This document shows positions 19,672-28,794 of a DNA stretch of 64,000 nucleotides, piece after piece. Position 1 is the first letter of the stretch; every line of letters begins with the position of its first letter. Made by a program: the position numbers and the translations under genes. The stretch comes from JADJXV01 sp046328995 (GTDB lineage Bacteria > Bacteroidota > Ignavibacteria > Kapaibacteriales > UBA961), in assembly GCA_046328995.1 (NCBI GenBank), contig JAXLVN010000003.1:310001-374000 (forward strand), given 5' to 3'. Under the pieces are notes generated by a model, which was not told where the DNA came from, did no database searches, and worked only from the letters and a program-made list of their open reading frames with translations.

Positions 19672-20826
19672 CTACACTCCAACCAAACCCCATTCTCCTT
19701 TGACCGAACCGCTGATGGCGCGGATGCGGTAGTTCGTTGTGCCGCTTGGCGGTGTGTCGAATGCTGTGGTGTCACTGCCGGTATAGACGCGGATATATGT
19801 ACTGCTGCCGACAGATGCGCGCTCTACCTCGTAGGAGTCGGCGAATTCTACTTCACTCCAGGAAATCTGCCCTTGATCGTAGGAGATATCTTCCGGAGCA
19901 GGTAGTCCGAACAGATGGCCGAGTGGAACACTGTACTCGCCATAGCCGTTGGCATTGCGGGTGCGAACCCTGTAGTAAAGCTTACCCGTCGGTTCGGTGC
20001 GTACCGTTGCGGAATTGGTCTGCGTGGTGACATCCGGCGTCCATTCTTCACCACCATCAGCTGAAACCGATACCGCGTAGCTGGTAGCCCCCGACACTGC
20101 ATCCCATACAAGTATGCCCGCACTCGTAAGACGTATCGCCGATGGCGCCTTGGGGAGAATAGATTTCCCTCCCGGTACCGTTTGCTCAGGACGCGCAAAG
20201 CCAAGATCATTAAAACGGATGTCATCGTCTTTCCACATCGCCGATGAGAATGAATAGAGGAGCTTTAAGTTCTGAATATCCGTTTTGTGCTGCTCGTGTA
20301 ACAGTAAGCGTGCATGATTCGCTTCCGTGCGGGCATTCGACTTGGCAGTGAGTGCAAGCTTCGCTGCCTCAAACGATGACGTGAGCTGCGTAATAAGAGC
20401 AGGCGGGATGAGCAATGCGTCACCTGCTGCTACCCGCTTCGACTGTTCTAATAACAGCGACGATACCAGCTCAAGCTGCGCAAGCTCTTTTGTCGGATAG
20501 GGAAGATTCAGACGGTGAGCGAACATCTTCTCCTGTTCGGCTGCATACAGCTGCCGCGCAAACTCCCGCACCGCCATATAATCCTGCTTCATTGATCGAA
20601 ATGACAAACGTGCCGCCTCGCCCGTCGCTTTCACCTGTGCGTCAAGATGAGAAACAGTATATCGCTTCTCACGGTATTGAGAGTGACAGGTGGCTGCCCA
20701 AAGAACCGGCTCAGGACTCATCGACTGAAAGGTCGATGCATGAACCGCAAAGTTTTGTTGCATGAGCATAAGGCGCTCAGTATGCACGGTGATGGAATCA
20801 GCCGTGAAACGATTGTCTGAAAACAT
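19672..20826 (-). CDS. Fibronectin type III repeat protein
   Basis: 384 residues without a signal peptide. Residues 1-225 are largely helical, Gln/Ala/Leu-rich (for example QDYMAVREFARQLYAAEQEK). Two fibronectin-III-like domains follow at about 235-315 (ILVWDAVSGATSYAVSVS ... YYRVRTRNANGYGEYS) and 320-384 (ISWSEVEFADSYEVERA ... TNYRIRAISGSVKGEWG). The start at 20826 has a GGAGG ribosome site. Such helical plus FN3 proteins are often annotated only as hypothetical in this group. With no export signal it is either cytoplasmic or secreted by a non-classical route. Confidence 0.8.
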   Translation of the reverse strand: MFSDNRFTADSITVHTERLMLMQQNFAVHASTFQSMSPEPVLWAATCHSQYREKRYTVSHLDAQVKATGEAARLSFRSMKQDYMAVREFARQLYAAEQEKMFAHRLNLPYPTKELAQLELVSSLLLEQSKRVAAGDALLIPPALITQLTSSFEAAKLALTAKSNARTEANHARLLLHEQHKTDIQNLKLLYSFSSAMWKDDDIRFNDLGFARPEQTVPGGKSILPKAPSAIRLTSAGILVWDAVSGATSYAVSVSADGGEEWTPDVTTQTNSATVRTEPTGKLYYRVRTRNANGYGEYSVPLGHLFGLPAPEDISYDQGQISWSEVEFADSYEVERASVGSSTYIRVYTGSDTTAFDTPPSGTTNYRIRAISGSVKGEWGLVGV

Positions 20827-20839
20827 AGTACCTCCATAA

Positions 20840-22137
20840 AGAGAATTGAGAAAAAAAATATTGAATTGAGTCTTTGACTCGGTTGCAAAATTATTTGACT
20901 CTCAATAGTCATTTGTCTGCGTTGTGTCAGTCGTATGTCAGCGTAATGTCAGCTCATTGATAAATAAGTATGTTATGGCGGTAAAATTTTTTTTAATCAC
21001 CTCTTGTAGTAGTAAAAAAAGTCAAAATAGGCATTCTTTCGTGCCACATACGGCGCAGATGCACGCAACGAACGCACCCGCCGGTGACAGAAGGTATTCG
21101 TTCACGACGCGGTGTCATGGTACCCGGTATAGGTGGAAGTCAGAGCGGTGCGAACCCTATACCCGTCCACCGCTCTTCTTTCGCAGATGGTGACTTCATG
21201 ACCATATTCCACCATACTATTCCTCCACACACCATGATACGCCGATATGCAAAGGAATACCGGTATTCCATCCCAAAAGAGATGATCGATGCAAGCACCA
21301 ATACTATAGGCAGGGAAGTGCAGCCAATTGAAACCTCACCTCTCCGGCGCTCGTGAAGTGCCGGCTGCTATGCCTTACTATCCCGGCGGAACAGTGGATT
21401 CAGTCCTTTGAGAAGCCGGAGTGCTCTTTCCATTTAATGTACCATTCACCGGCAGTGCGGAGTATTTTCACAAAAACGAAGAAAAGGTTCCCGCATGGTC
21501 AATGGTTTACTCTATCCTTCTCTCCACCCTGACGTTCCTGCATCGGCGCGTACCGGTGTGCCGCTGCCGCACACGGTCACCGTTCTCAGCAACCACCGAA
21601 GCACCCACCCCGACATTCGAAGTGTGCGTTCGTCCACTCGACCTACCCCGCCAATTCCACCCTTGCATCCGTTCATCGGCGGTTGAGTGACGGTGATAAT
21701 CATGGCGCTGTCTCTTACAGGACTTGTCACCCGTAGCAACGTCCGCCACCCACCATCACAAAAGCATATCTCACAAAGCGCACAGTACCACAACCAACCC
21801 TGCCATCGGAAATTCAACAGAACGAATATTCCTATGCGGCTCAAGAATACTCCTACGCGGCCGAACACTATGCCTCGGCTGACGCACAAGAGCCGCCAAT
21901 GACCCGAGCAAAGCATTGAATTGGCGGCAAGGAGGAACCGCTGCATGAGCACTTCGAGCCAAGCGCCGGAACATACCACCACACGTCACTTCCCGAAGGA
22001 ACAAAGCAGTAGCGCACAGGAAGAGCGGCGGGCATCCAACGAACTGCACGCAGCATCCAACGAACTGCACCATGAAGACGAGTGCCGAAAAATTGAATCG
22101 GAGGAGTGGAGTACGCTATCGGAGGAATGCGTCTGCT
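20840..22137. other. Gene-poor region with traces of decayed coding sequence
   Basis: About 1.3 kb with no credible gene. All open frames are short and none has a domain or start signal. Around 21800-22080 a plus-strand reading of QNEYSYAAQEYSYAAEHYAS, followed after a stop by KEQSSSAQEERRASNELH, is coding-like. It runs into the 21-bp repeat downstream, so this may be the broken 5' part of a repeat-rich gene. Confidence 0.4.
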
Positions 22138-22425
22138 CTCCCCGAGGAGCTGAGGAGTGCGCCCGAGGAACTGAGCAGTGCGCCCGAGGAACTGAGCAGT
22201 CAGCCCGAGGAACTGAGCAGTCAGCCCGAGGAACTGAGCAGCCGGCCCGAGGAACTAAGCAGTGCGCCCAAGGAACTAAGTAGTGCGCCCAAGGAACTGA
22301 GACGTTCACCCGAGGACTGAAGCACCTGCGCCCGAGGAGCTGAGGAGTGAAGCCGAGGAGCTAAGGAGTGAAGCAGAGGAGCTAAGGAGTGAAGCAGAGG
22401 AGCTGAGGAGTGAGCAAAAGGAGTG
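22137..22425 (+). repeat. 21-bp tandem repeat (minisatellite) encoding heptads
   Basis: About a dozen units of the form GAGGAACTGAGCAGTNNNCCC. Read on the plus strand they give PEELSSA/PEELSSQ heptads. After a frame change near 22316 the units become GAGGAGCTGAGGAGTGAAGC, giving EELRSEA heptads and then QKEWRREKNDRK. A seven-residue period is what a coiled coil needs. The repeat is in two reading frames, so the gene, if real, is broken or the repeat has expanded outside a functional frame. Confidence 0.75.
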
Positions 22426-22537
22426 GCGCCGTGAAAAAAATGACCGGAAGAGGGAAGATACGGAGTGAAAAAGTGCGCCTAAGGAACAGAACAGTGAGCC
22501 CTACGCAGACATGATGCACGCAAAGGGAAAAGGTCGT

Positions 22538-23120
22538 GGTTCTCTGACAATTTTTGTGGTACCGAGTAATGAATGCCCAACATTGTATGTTGCCACCGTC
22601 CCATAGGGACGAGATATTGGTAGAAAACGAGATTCTGATATGCCACAAAGTCCCGTAGGGACGATATATCAATTCTATTAGGTTCCGTTCCTACGGGCTA
22701 CGGATTATACACAAGTTTACATGTAATTTTCTGCTTCATTCTGATTGTCTTTTCTCTTCGATAGAGATAAATGACGAAGGTAAATTTCTCCAGAGGAGAA
22801 CAATAGTACTAGAAAATCTGTTACAAAAGATGGTCAAAGCTCCAGAGGAGCGAAATTTTATACCGATTAGTTGAAATATGTCGCTCCTCTGGAGCTTTAT
22901 TTGCACTAATGATACGTTTTCTATTAAGATTTAGCCCCGCTGGGGCAATTGTAATGAATACTACATCTCAATAAAGGTAGCTATAAACTTGTGTATAAAC
23001 CGCGCCCTACGGGACTTACTCGTGCATTCGTCCTCATTCTCTACCGATATGTCATCGCTAACGCGATTAAAGAGGACGATGAGTCTGTAGCAGTTCAACC
23101 ACAAAAACTGTCAGAGAACC
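22538..23120. mobile_element. 583-bp element bounded by 23-bp inverted repeats (MITE-like)
   Basis: GGTTCTCTGACAATTTTTGT begins at 22538, and its inverted counterpart (one mismatch over 23 bases) ends at 23120. No transposase or long frame lies between. The interior carries GTCCCATAGGGAC and GTCCCGTAGGGAC palindromes and a long hairpin of CTCCAGAGGAGCG near 22830-22900. No clear target duplication is visible. It may be a non-autonomous element or two separate copies of one repeat. Confidence 0.55.
22588..22945. repeat. Cluster of dispersed GTCCC/GCTCC/GCCCC palindromic elements
   Basis: GTCCCATAGGGACGAGATAT and GTCCCGTAGGGACGATATAT (22588-22670), an inverted pair AGCTCCAGAGGAGCG ... CGCTCCTCTGGAGCT (about 22829-22897) and TAGCCCCGCTGGGGCAA near 22930. 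The same style recurs at 26480-26660. These are intergenic palindromes followed by an AT-rich tail such as TTGGTAGAAAAC. Confidence 0.65.
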
Positions 23121-23698
23121 AAAGTCATTTGCCGAATACACATCAGCCGAGTGATGCAGGTATGTATTCCTTCACGGGGTAGAATGGGATGGTTGCGTAT
23201 GAAATTGCACCAAAAATTGAGTAATAATTGAGTAATGGATACGCGAAAATGTGCCGTAGTTTTGCATGCAGAATTGACAACGACGGAATGACGACACAGG
23301 CAACAGAAAAGCAGCACTGCAATGCTGCAATATTCGCTCCATCGGCACAAGAAGAACAGGTGAATTCAGCAGGAAACTCAGCGCTGTTGACAACACGCAC
23401 TGAGCGCGGGTACCGTATTGATATATAATACGATACACAGGGAAACGAATCCGGAAAATTATTGTGTAAGTTGTTGAAATAATTTTATTTTTGCAACACA
23501 CAAGCCGGTAGTGCTGAAAGGCACTGAACATGCTCGATACTACGCTGCAATTTTGCGGTATTTAACGCATAGCGAAGAGAGGCGCAGAGAATGAACATTC
23601 TGCCATGCGTAGAGCGTGACATTCCATGAAAAAACGTTCCGGATCTATCTCACAATTTCAATTTCCAACACACTCCACATTCATCCGAAAGGAAGACA
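23121..23698. other. Gene-free region before the muramidase gene
   Basis: About 580 bases with no supported gene. A GAAAGGAAG ribosome site for the next gene is at its end. The phrase TTGAGTAATAATTGAGTAAT at 23217 recurs at 24882, so a short dispersed repeat is present. Confidence 0.4.
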
Positions 23699-24571
23699 AT
23701 GACACTCAAAAAAGGTGATAAAGGCCAAGCCGTCGAGCTTTGGCAGAAATTCCTCGTGCAGCTTGGGTTGCTCGACACTACGACGTTCGGTAATTACCTC
23801 GACAAGACCGTTGCCGCGACGAAGGCATTTCAGCTGCAGCAGCACTTGCAGCAGACAGGCGAAGCAAATGAGGCGACGGTGAGTGCGGCCATTGCGCGTG
23901 GCTTTCATGCGCCGGAGGCGCTTCACCCTACGCTCGGTGTGCTTGCCGATGTCGCAGTGCAGGAACAGAAGCAGCTCACGGCGCAGGATATTATCGCAGC
24001 AGCGCAGCAGGTACAGATCGCCCCCGCAGCCATGAAAGCCGTAGCAACCGTCGAAGCAGGAGGACGCGGTTTCCTCGCCGACGGACGTCCGAAAATCCTC
24101 TTTGAAGGTCATATTTTCTGGAAGCAGCTCATGAGTGTGGGCATCAATCCCGAACCTCTTGCCGCATCGCACCGCACGATTCTCTATAAAAAATGGACAA
24201 AAGAATTCTACAAAGGCGGCGCCGCCGAATACGACCGGCTGAATGAAGCGATCGGCATTCACAGCAATGCAGCGCAGTCATCAGCATCGTGGGGAATGTT
24301 TCAGATCATGGGTTTTCACTGGAAAACCCTCGGTTACAAGTCCGTCGCCGCCTTCGTGCAATCCCTCTACAAAAACGAAGCAGCCCACCTCGAAGCATTC
24401 TGCAGGTTCATCACTGCCAATCACTTAGTCGATGAACTCCAAGCCAGGAACTGGGCACAATTCGCCCTCCGCTACAACGGAGCGGGGTATGCGCAGAATC
24501 AGTATGATGTGAAGCTGAAGGCAGCTTATGAGAAGGCAGTGAAGGATGGGTTCGCAGGAACCCACCCCTAA
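23699..24571 (+). CDS. Phage-type N-acetylmuramidase (DUF3380) with peptidoglycan-binding domain
   Basis: 290 residues. An N-terminal peptidoglycan-binding domain (about 3-75; LKKGDKGQAVELWQKFL) is followed by a DUF3380/N-acetylmuramidase domain (about 95-285) with the signature VATVEAGGRGFL, KILFEGHIFWKQL, SSASWGMFQIMG and the aromatic end NWAQFALRYNGAGY. The family cleaves the glycan backbone of peptidoglycan and is mostly known from phage endolysins. No signal peptide is present. The last codons (THP-stop) come from a dispersed ACCCACCCCTAA repeat that begins at 24560, so the natural C-terminus has been replaced. No other phage gene is nearby, suggesting a stray or domesticated gene. Confidence 0.9.
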   Translation: MTLKKGDKGQAVELWQKFLVQLGLLDTTTFGNYLDKTVAATKAFQLQQHLQQTGEANEATVSAAIARGFHAPEALHPTLGVLADVAVQEQKQLTAQDIIAAAQQVQIAPAAMKAVATVEAGGRGFLADGRPKILFEGHIFWKQLMSVGINPEPLAASHRTILYKKWTKEFYKGGAAEYDRLNEAIGIHSNAAQSSASWGMFQIMGFHWKTLGYKSVAAFVQSLYKNEAAHLEAFCRFITANHLVDELQARNWAQFALRYNGAGYAQNQYDVKLKAAYEKAVKDGFAGTHP

Positions 24572-24743
24572 ATCCCCTCCCGAGAGGGGACTTGGTGCGG
24601 GGGTGCTGGCGCACCTTCGCACTGTTTTGTAGGGCGTAGTATGTAGGACGGTCAGCACTACACAAAAGTCATCCAAAACCCACCCCACGATTCTTACCCC
24701 TCCTCGGAGGGGCAGGGGTGGGTTAAAGGGGCAGAGGTGGGTT
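24560..24743. repeat. Dispersed repeat family 1 (ACCCACCCCT ... AGGGGTGGGT), copy A
   Basis: Begins ACCCACCCCTAAATCCCCTC at 24560 and ends GGGGCAGGGGTGGGTTAAA near 24725, followed by a second partial end. Ends are inverted (ACCCACCCCT/AGGGGTGGGT). Related copies are at 38774-38950, 38964-39140 and about 41719-41897. The interior has no reading frame common to all copies. This copy overlaps the 3' end of the muramidase gene. Confidence 0.8.
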
Positions 24744-24777
24744 AAACACCCGGTAGTATGTTGGTCAAGCATGCGCA

Positions 24778-24851
24778 CTGAGAGCATCACGAAGAAGTGA
24801 TACTCTCAGGAGGACTGCACTGAGAGCATCACGAAGAAGTGATACTCTCAG
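24778..24851. repeat. Two CTGAGAG hairpin repeats
   Basis: CTGAGAGCATCACGAAGAAG begins hairpins at 24778-24809 and 24820-24851. Stem CTGAGAG/CTCTCAG and inner stem ATCAC/GTGAT are separated by a conserved C/A mismatch and closed by a GAAGAA loop. Confidence 0.85.
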
Positions 24852-24989
24852 GAAGAAAAGTACTTCTTATTTAACAAAAATTGAGTAATAATTGAGTAAT
24901 GGATGCTTTCCACCGCTCCATAATTTTGCGGGTAGAAACGGCGATACAACGGAACGGTGAAATGTTGTGTCGGTAGCACTATCCGATTG

Positions 24990-25104
24990 CTGTCATTCTG
25001 AGTCCGTCCTCGGGCGAAGAATCGAAACGTGCTAGTAGGTCTCATGCTTCTCGGTAATCAACATGCGGCGATTCTTCCGTTGAAGACTCTCCCATACAAT
25101 GACA
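24990..25104. repeat. Dispersed repeat family 2 (TGTCATTCTGA ... AATGACA), copy A
   Basis: Starts CTGTCATTCTGAGTCC and ends CATACAATGAC. It contains GAAGAATCGAAAC in the first half and an inverted GATTCTTC in the second. A clear relative lies at 44384-44495. About 115 bp, with inverted ends and no coding capacity. Confidence 0.65.
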
Positions 25105-25577
25105 AACTCTTTCTCTACATCAACTACAACAACGTTCTCCGGCACTCCGCCGAAAACAACATCTCATCAATGCCCATACTACAGACGACCACAATAATGA
25201 TCCGACCCCTCCATACTCCGGCAATGATGAACGTCACGACATTGACACAGGCAACACAGGCACACACACCTCTTGCTCCCGGCAAGAGGGTGATGGCTCC
25301 GATCCCAACGCTAATCTCTCCCATCCCGACTTCAATCTCCTCCACTACTGACAGACCCGGCTCTATGACGCGCGCGCCACGACCATCCATCATTCATCCA
25401 CTTTGCCAGGGAGGACGATGAGCACAAAACCTACAACATAATCAACGACACAACACACACACAGACGCGCGGCAGCGATGGGGGAGTGCGCTCTTCCATG
25501 GCAGTACTTAATTTACTTTATACGGGGTTGCCGAAAACCGGGTTTTAGAGTAGGCGAGTAATTAGAAGGAAATTATT
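25105..25577. other. Gene-free region with possible decayed coding sequence
   Basis: About 470 bases. One frame reads DFNLLHY-stop-QTRLYDARATT near 25330-25390, slightly like the YDAR region of Rhs-type proteins, but it is too short and broken to call. Nothing else is recognisable. Confidence 0.25.
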
Positions 25578-26186
25578 ATGCAACAGTTTACAATTGGTAA
25601 CATTATGAAGAGAATACTATTAGTTATTACTTTTTCTTACTGTTTCCTAATCTCATTTGGTAATCTGAAATCACAAGTTAGTGCTTCGACATTTGTAAAT
25701 AGTACAAGTGCTGGTACAACAACTTGGTTGAAACAGCCATTTACAACAAGTTTTAATGTCAATAGAGACTATTTGAATGGAGTTAGGCTCATTTTAGAGC
25801 CTAAAATCGGATATTTTAATCCTGATCCTAGCAATCCAATTAGTGAGTTTAAGTTTGCAGATGGCGCAACAATCGGGCTAGAAACAAATTTATTTACAAA
25901 TATTATTGCATTTCAGTTGTTTGTTTCGGCTGGTTCAACCATTGAGTTTAATGAAAAAGCAACTGTCGTTACAAGCGGTGCATTAAATGGTGGGAAAGTC
26001 ATTAAAGGCAGACTTGGTTATGGGCTCGGTGCCTCTCTATTAAATGGCTTGGTAGCGATTGGATACTATAACGTTGGATTGAATACGACAGATTTTTTTG
26101 TTGGAGCTCCAAATGCTATAAGTAGTTTAGGAGGGGTATATCTTCATATTCAAGCAGTAACAACTCTAACGAATATTACGAATTAG
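25578..26186 (+). CDS. Small secreted protein, possible beta-barrel
   Basis: 202 residues. The signal peptide core is ILLVITFSYCFLISFG, ending near LKSQ. The mature region is strand-rich and Asn/Thr/Gly-rich (GVRLILEPKIGYFNPD, GRLGYGLGASLLNGLVAIGYYNVGLN), in keeping with an outer-membrane barrel or surface protein. The first ATG has AAGGA seven bases upstream and is preferred over the internal ATG at codon 10. It is the first gene of an AT-rich island and ends in its own terminator. No family recognised. Confidence 0.65.
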   Translation: MQQFTIGNIMKRILLVITFSYCFLISFGNLKSQVSASTFVNSTSAGTTTWLKQPFTTSFNVNRDYLNGVRLILEPKIGYFNPDPSNPISEFKFADGATIGLETNLFTNIIAFQLFVSAGSTIEFNEKATVVTSGALNGGKVIKGRLGYGLGASLLNGLVAIGYYNVGLNTTDFFVGAPNAISSLGGVYLHIQAVTTLTNITN

Positions 26187-26220
26187 ATAGCATTGTATGT
26201 ATTATTATTCATATAAGTTG

Positions 26221-26258
26221 AGCCGCCGTACACTATAGATATTACGGCGGCTTTATTT
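26221..26258 (+). terminator. Terminator after the small secreted protein gene
   Basis: A perfect 10-bp stem AGCCGCCGTA (26221-26230) with TACGGCGGCT (26243-26252), followed by TTATTT. Confidence 0.8.
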
Positions 26259-26737
26259 GCCTGCTAAATAAATCAAATAGGAGCTAAAAGGTTTTTAAAT
26301 CTAAGTTCAAATCATTTTTTACAAGATTTCCACTATGTATGATGCAAAAAATGTGAATTCTTTTAATGTGCTATTTGTTATTTTTCTGTCAATGAAAATA
26401 GACAAAAAAAACTAATCCTCCATATTTCTGAAAAGAATCGATTTAATTTGATTTAGGGTTTCCGTACCAATATTATTATCCTTGTTTTCAGCTCCATCGG
26501 CGCTAAATCATAATAGAAATCGTACCAAACACGAGTTATAAAAGCTCCATCGGAGCGACATTAAAAAGTCAGAAACTCTCATTATACCGCTCAGGTGGAG
26601 CTCAATTAAAATATTTGGACGTATTTTCTATTGATATTTCGCCCTTCTTGGGCATTTGAACTCTCGAAATTCTCCATGAAAATTTTGATGCAGAACACTA
26701 TAAATCTATTTCATTAATCCTGTTTTATATATAAATT
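26259..26737. repeat. Gene-free region with GCTCC-type dispersed palindromes
   Basis: About 480 bases. CTCCATCGGCGCTAAATC, CTCCATCGGAGCGACATT and CGCTCAGGTGGAGCTC (about 26490-26605), with TATTTTCTATTGATATTTCG and CCCTTCTTGGGC near 26625-26655. These are relatives of the cluster at 22588-22945. No gene seen. Confidence 0.6.
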
Positions 26738-28546
26738 ATGAGTAACAATTACACAAATTTAAAACAACTCACAATCTATTCTTTACTTATGACTGCTATT
26801 TGTTTCTTGACAGTTCAAAGTAGCCAAGCAGGTAAATTTTCCGAGCATAGAGCAATTGGCGATGACGCTTTTAAACGGTTTTTAAAAAAAATTCCTCCTC
26901 AAGAATATGAACGGGTTAGAAAGCTTTTCAACATAAAAATAAATGACGAAGATACAAATATAATAAACCAAGATATTCATCTTGAAGTACTAGGTACACC
27001 AAGCATAGCTACAAAACAAGTTCATGTAAATTCTGTGAGTTATGGTGAATTAAACGGGCTGTCGGGTGATCATGTAGATAATCCAAGGGATTTGTTGTTT
27101 GGACTTTCGTCAGAGTTATCACTCATTAAAGAAGTACTCAATTACCACCGGGAAATGCAAAAAAGAGGTGGAAATGAAGCAGATGACTTAATCCTAAATA
27201 GCATAGAAAGTAGATACGCTACTTTAGCAATTAATGACCTATCACACTTCTATAAATATGGTAAGTCTTTTAAGAATAATATTGATAAAGATATCTTTGA
27301 GAGATTTGATAATTTCGAAAATTTCCTAGTGGATAGTAGATATCAATTTCCATTGTACACCTATAATTTTGATTTCTCAACAAACTATGGGATGCTTGTA
27401 GGTACTATACTCGCTAAGTATTCCTTAATCGAAAAGTATATAGTATTACATACATTTGCGTGTGAGTTGGCGTATCGTGCTAGAATTCACTTATCTACTC
27501 GGAATATCAGTAAATCTGAAATGACATATGCACTTTATTTTAATGCTTTTGCGGATCACTTCCTACAAGATGCTTTTTCTGCAGGTCATATGGTAGTACC
27601 TCGGTCGAGATTTCCATTAGCATCTATTTCAGACAAAGCATTGCATGATTTTTATGGGAAACTAGGTCTAGATGTTAGGAATCTGCAAGGAGATTCGTGG
27701 AGAATATATGGTGATGGACAAATGTTCAGACCGGGGGGAGATTATTCAAGTTATATTGTATCTAATGATGGAAACTCCCCAAATTATAATAATGCAGTTT
27801 CTGCTTGCGAGTTTTCACTCCAAGAAATATGGTCATATTATACTGATACGAGTAAACATTCACCGATATATGAATTAACAACTCAGAAAGATGAAGAGAA
27901 AAGATTGAAATTCTGTTTTTCAGAATACAAGGCACTTAGCATTATTCCAATACCATTTTGCACATCTGTTGAAGAAATAAATGACTTGAGGGCAAAAGCA
28001 CATATAGCTGCAACAAGCCCTACAATCGAAAAGAATATAGATTACCCAAATTCACACGGAATGGTCACCAACCGTACCGGCATTCATCTTGTGAATTATG
28101 TGGCTCCTTTTAAAGGAAGAGCAGGTTTAATTATAGAACTCAGAGGACTTGGCTTCTATGATAATTATTACGCAAGGGATGCATCATTTGAATTAGGATT
28201 AAAGGTTGGTGCGACATCAATAAATGAATCATTTGAGAATATTCGCTCCGAAGATGTATCAGTCCAAATTGGGGTGTCGGCTACATATATTCCTCAGATT
28301 CAAAGTTGGCTAGATTGGTATTTTGAAGTTGGATACTTATCCCTAAAAGAAAAAAATATATATTCTAGTTTAGGCGTTCGATTAAATACTTCTAATGTTT
28401 TAATACCGTTTTGTGGTGATGCTTGGTTTAAAATAGTTCCAAACTTTCGAATTGCAAGGGAAATTCGTTCTAATGCCTATCCGATATGGAATACTTCTAT
28501 AGATATTGAGCAGCCATTGGACGCAATTTTAAAATTATTATACTAA
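26738..28546 (+). CDS. Secreted phospholipase C/P1-nuclease-like protein
   Basis: 602 residues with a signal peptide (IYSLLMTAICFLTVQSSQAG). The N-terminal two thirds resemble bacterial zinc-dependent phospholipase C/P1 nuclease-like proteins: EHRAIGDDAFKRF near residue 35, NDLSHFYKYGKSF near 165, and the family phrase FADHFLQDAFSAGHMVVP near 275, each supplying His/Asp that could bind zinc. The last 160 residues are strand-rich with aromatic ends (GLIIELRGLGFYDNYYARD, WYFEVGYLSL), perhaps a membrane barrel or binding domain. Substrate (phospholipid or nucleic acid) is not decided by sequence. It lies alone between long gene-free stretches in the AT-rich island. Confidence 0.65.
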   Translation: MSNNYTNLKQLTIYSLLMTAICFLTVQSSQAGKFSEHRAIGDDAFKRFLKKIPPQEYERVRKLFNIKINDEDTNIINQDIHLEVLGTPSIATKQVHVNSVSYGELNGLSGDHVDNPRDLLFGLSSELSLIKEVLNYHREMQKRGGNEADDLILNSIESRYATLAINDLSHFYKYGKSFKNNIDKDIFERFDNFENFLVDSRYQFPLYTYNFDFSTNYGMLVGTILAKYSLIEKYIVLHTFACELAYRARIHLSTRNISKSEMTYALYFNAFADHFLQDAFSAGHMVVPRSRFPLASISDKALHDFYGKLGLDVRNLQGDSWRIYGDGQMFRPGGDYSSYIVSNDGNSPNYNNAVSACEFSLQEIWSYYTDTSKHSPIYELTTQKDEEKRLKFCFSEYKALSIIPIPFCTSVEEINDLRAKAHIAATSPTIEKNIDYPNSHGMVTNRTGIHLVNYVAPFKGRAGLIIELRGLGFYDNYYARDASFELGLKVGATSINESFENIRSEDVSVQIGVSATYIPQIQSWLDWYFEVGYLSLKEKNIYSSLGVRLNTSNVLIPFCGDAWFKIVPNFRIAREIRSNAYPIWNTSIDIEQPLDAILKLLY

Positions 28547-28794
28547 CTTGTTGGAGTAATCATCGGTAGATTTAACAGTTGAAGAGTATTTAAAGACCAT
28601 TGTAATACTTGTAGGATTTTGCTGAGAAGTGAGGTCACTCAACCAATTGTAAAGAAAATCTCTTATATCCTATTATTTAAATATCTTCATAGTTAGTTGA
28701 AAGTTATGTAGTCTCATTGTGCAAATTACCTACAGGTATGACGGACAACAAATCACTAAAAAACAAATTCAAGTACTAAATAAAAGACATAATC
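28547..28794. other. Intergenic region
   Basis: About 250 AT-rich bases with no gene or repeat seen. A promoter for the next gene is expected. Confidence 0.35.

Noticed and set aside
21921..22309. Overlapping open frames on both strands across the 21-bp repeat
   Set aside because: They exist because a 21-bp repeat without stops is open in several frames. Composition is extreme and there is no start signal, so they are not called as genes.
25029..25421. Open frame with a trace of Rhs-like YDAR sequence in another frame
   Set aside because: Too short and interrupted by stops; similarity rests on a few residues.
26187..26737. Possible riboswitch or small RNA
   Set aside because: The structures are members of dispersed palindromic repeats and not a known aptamer.
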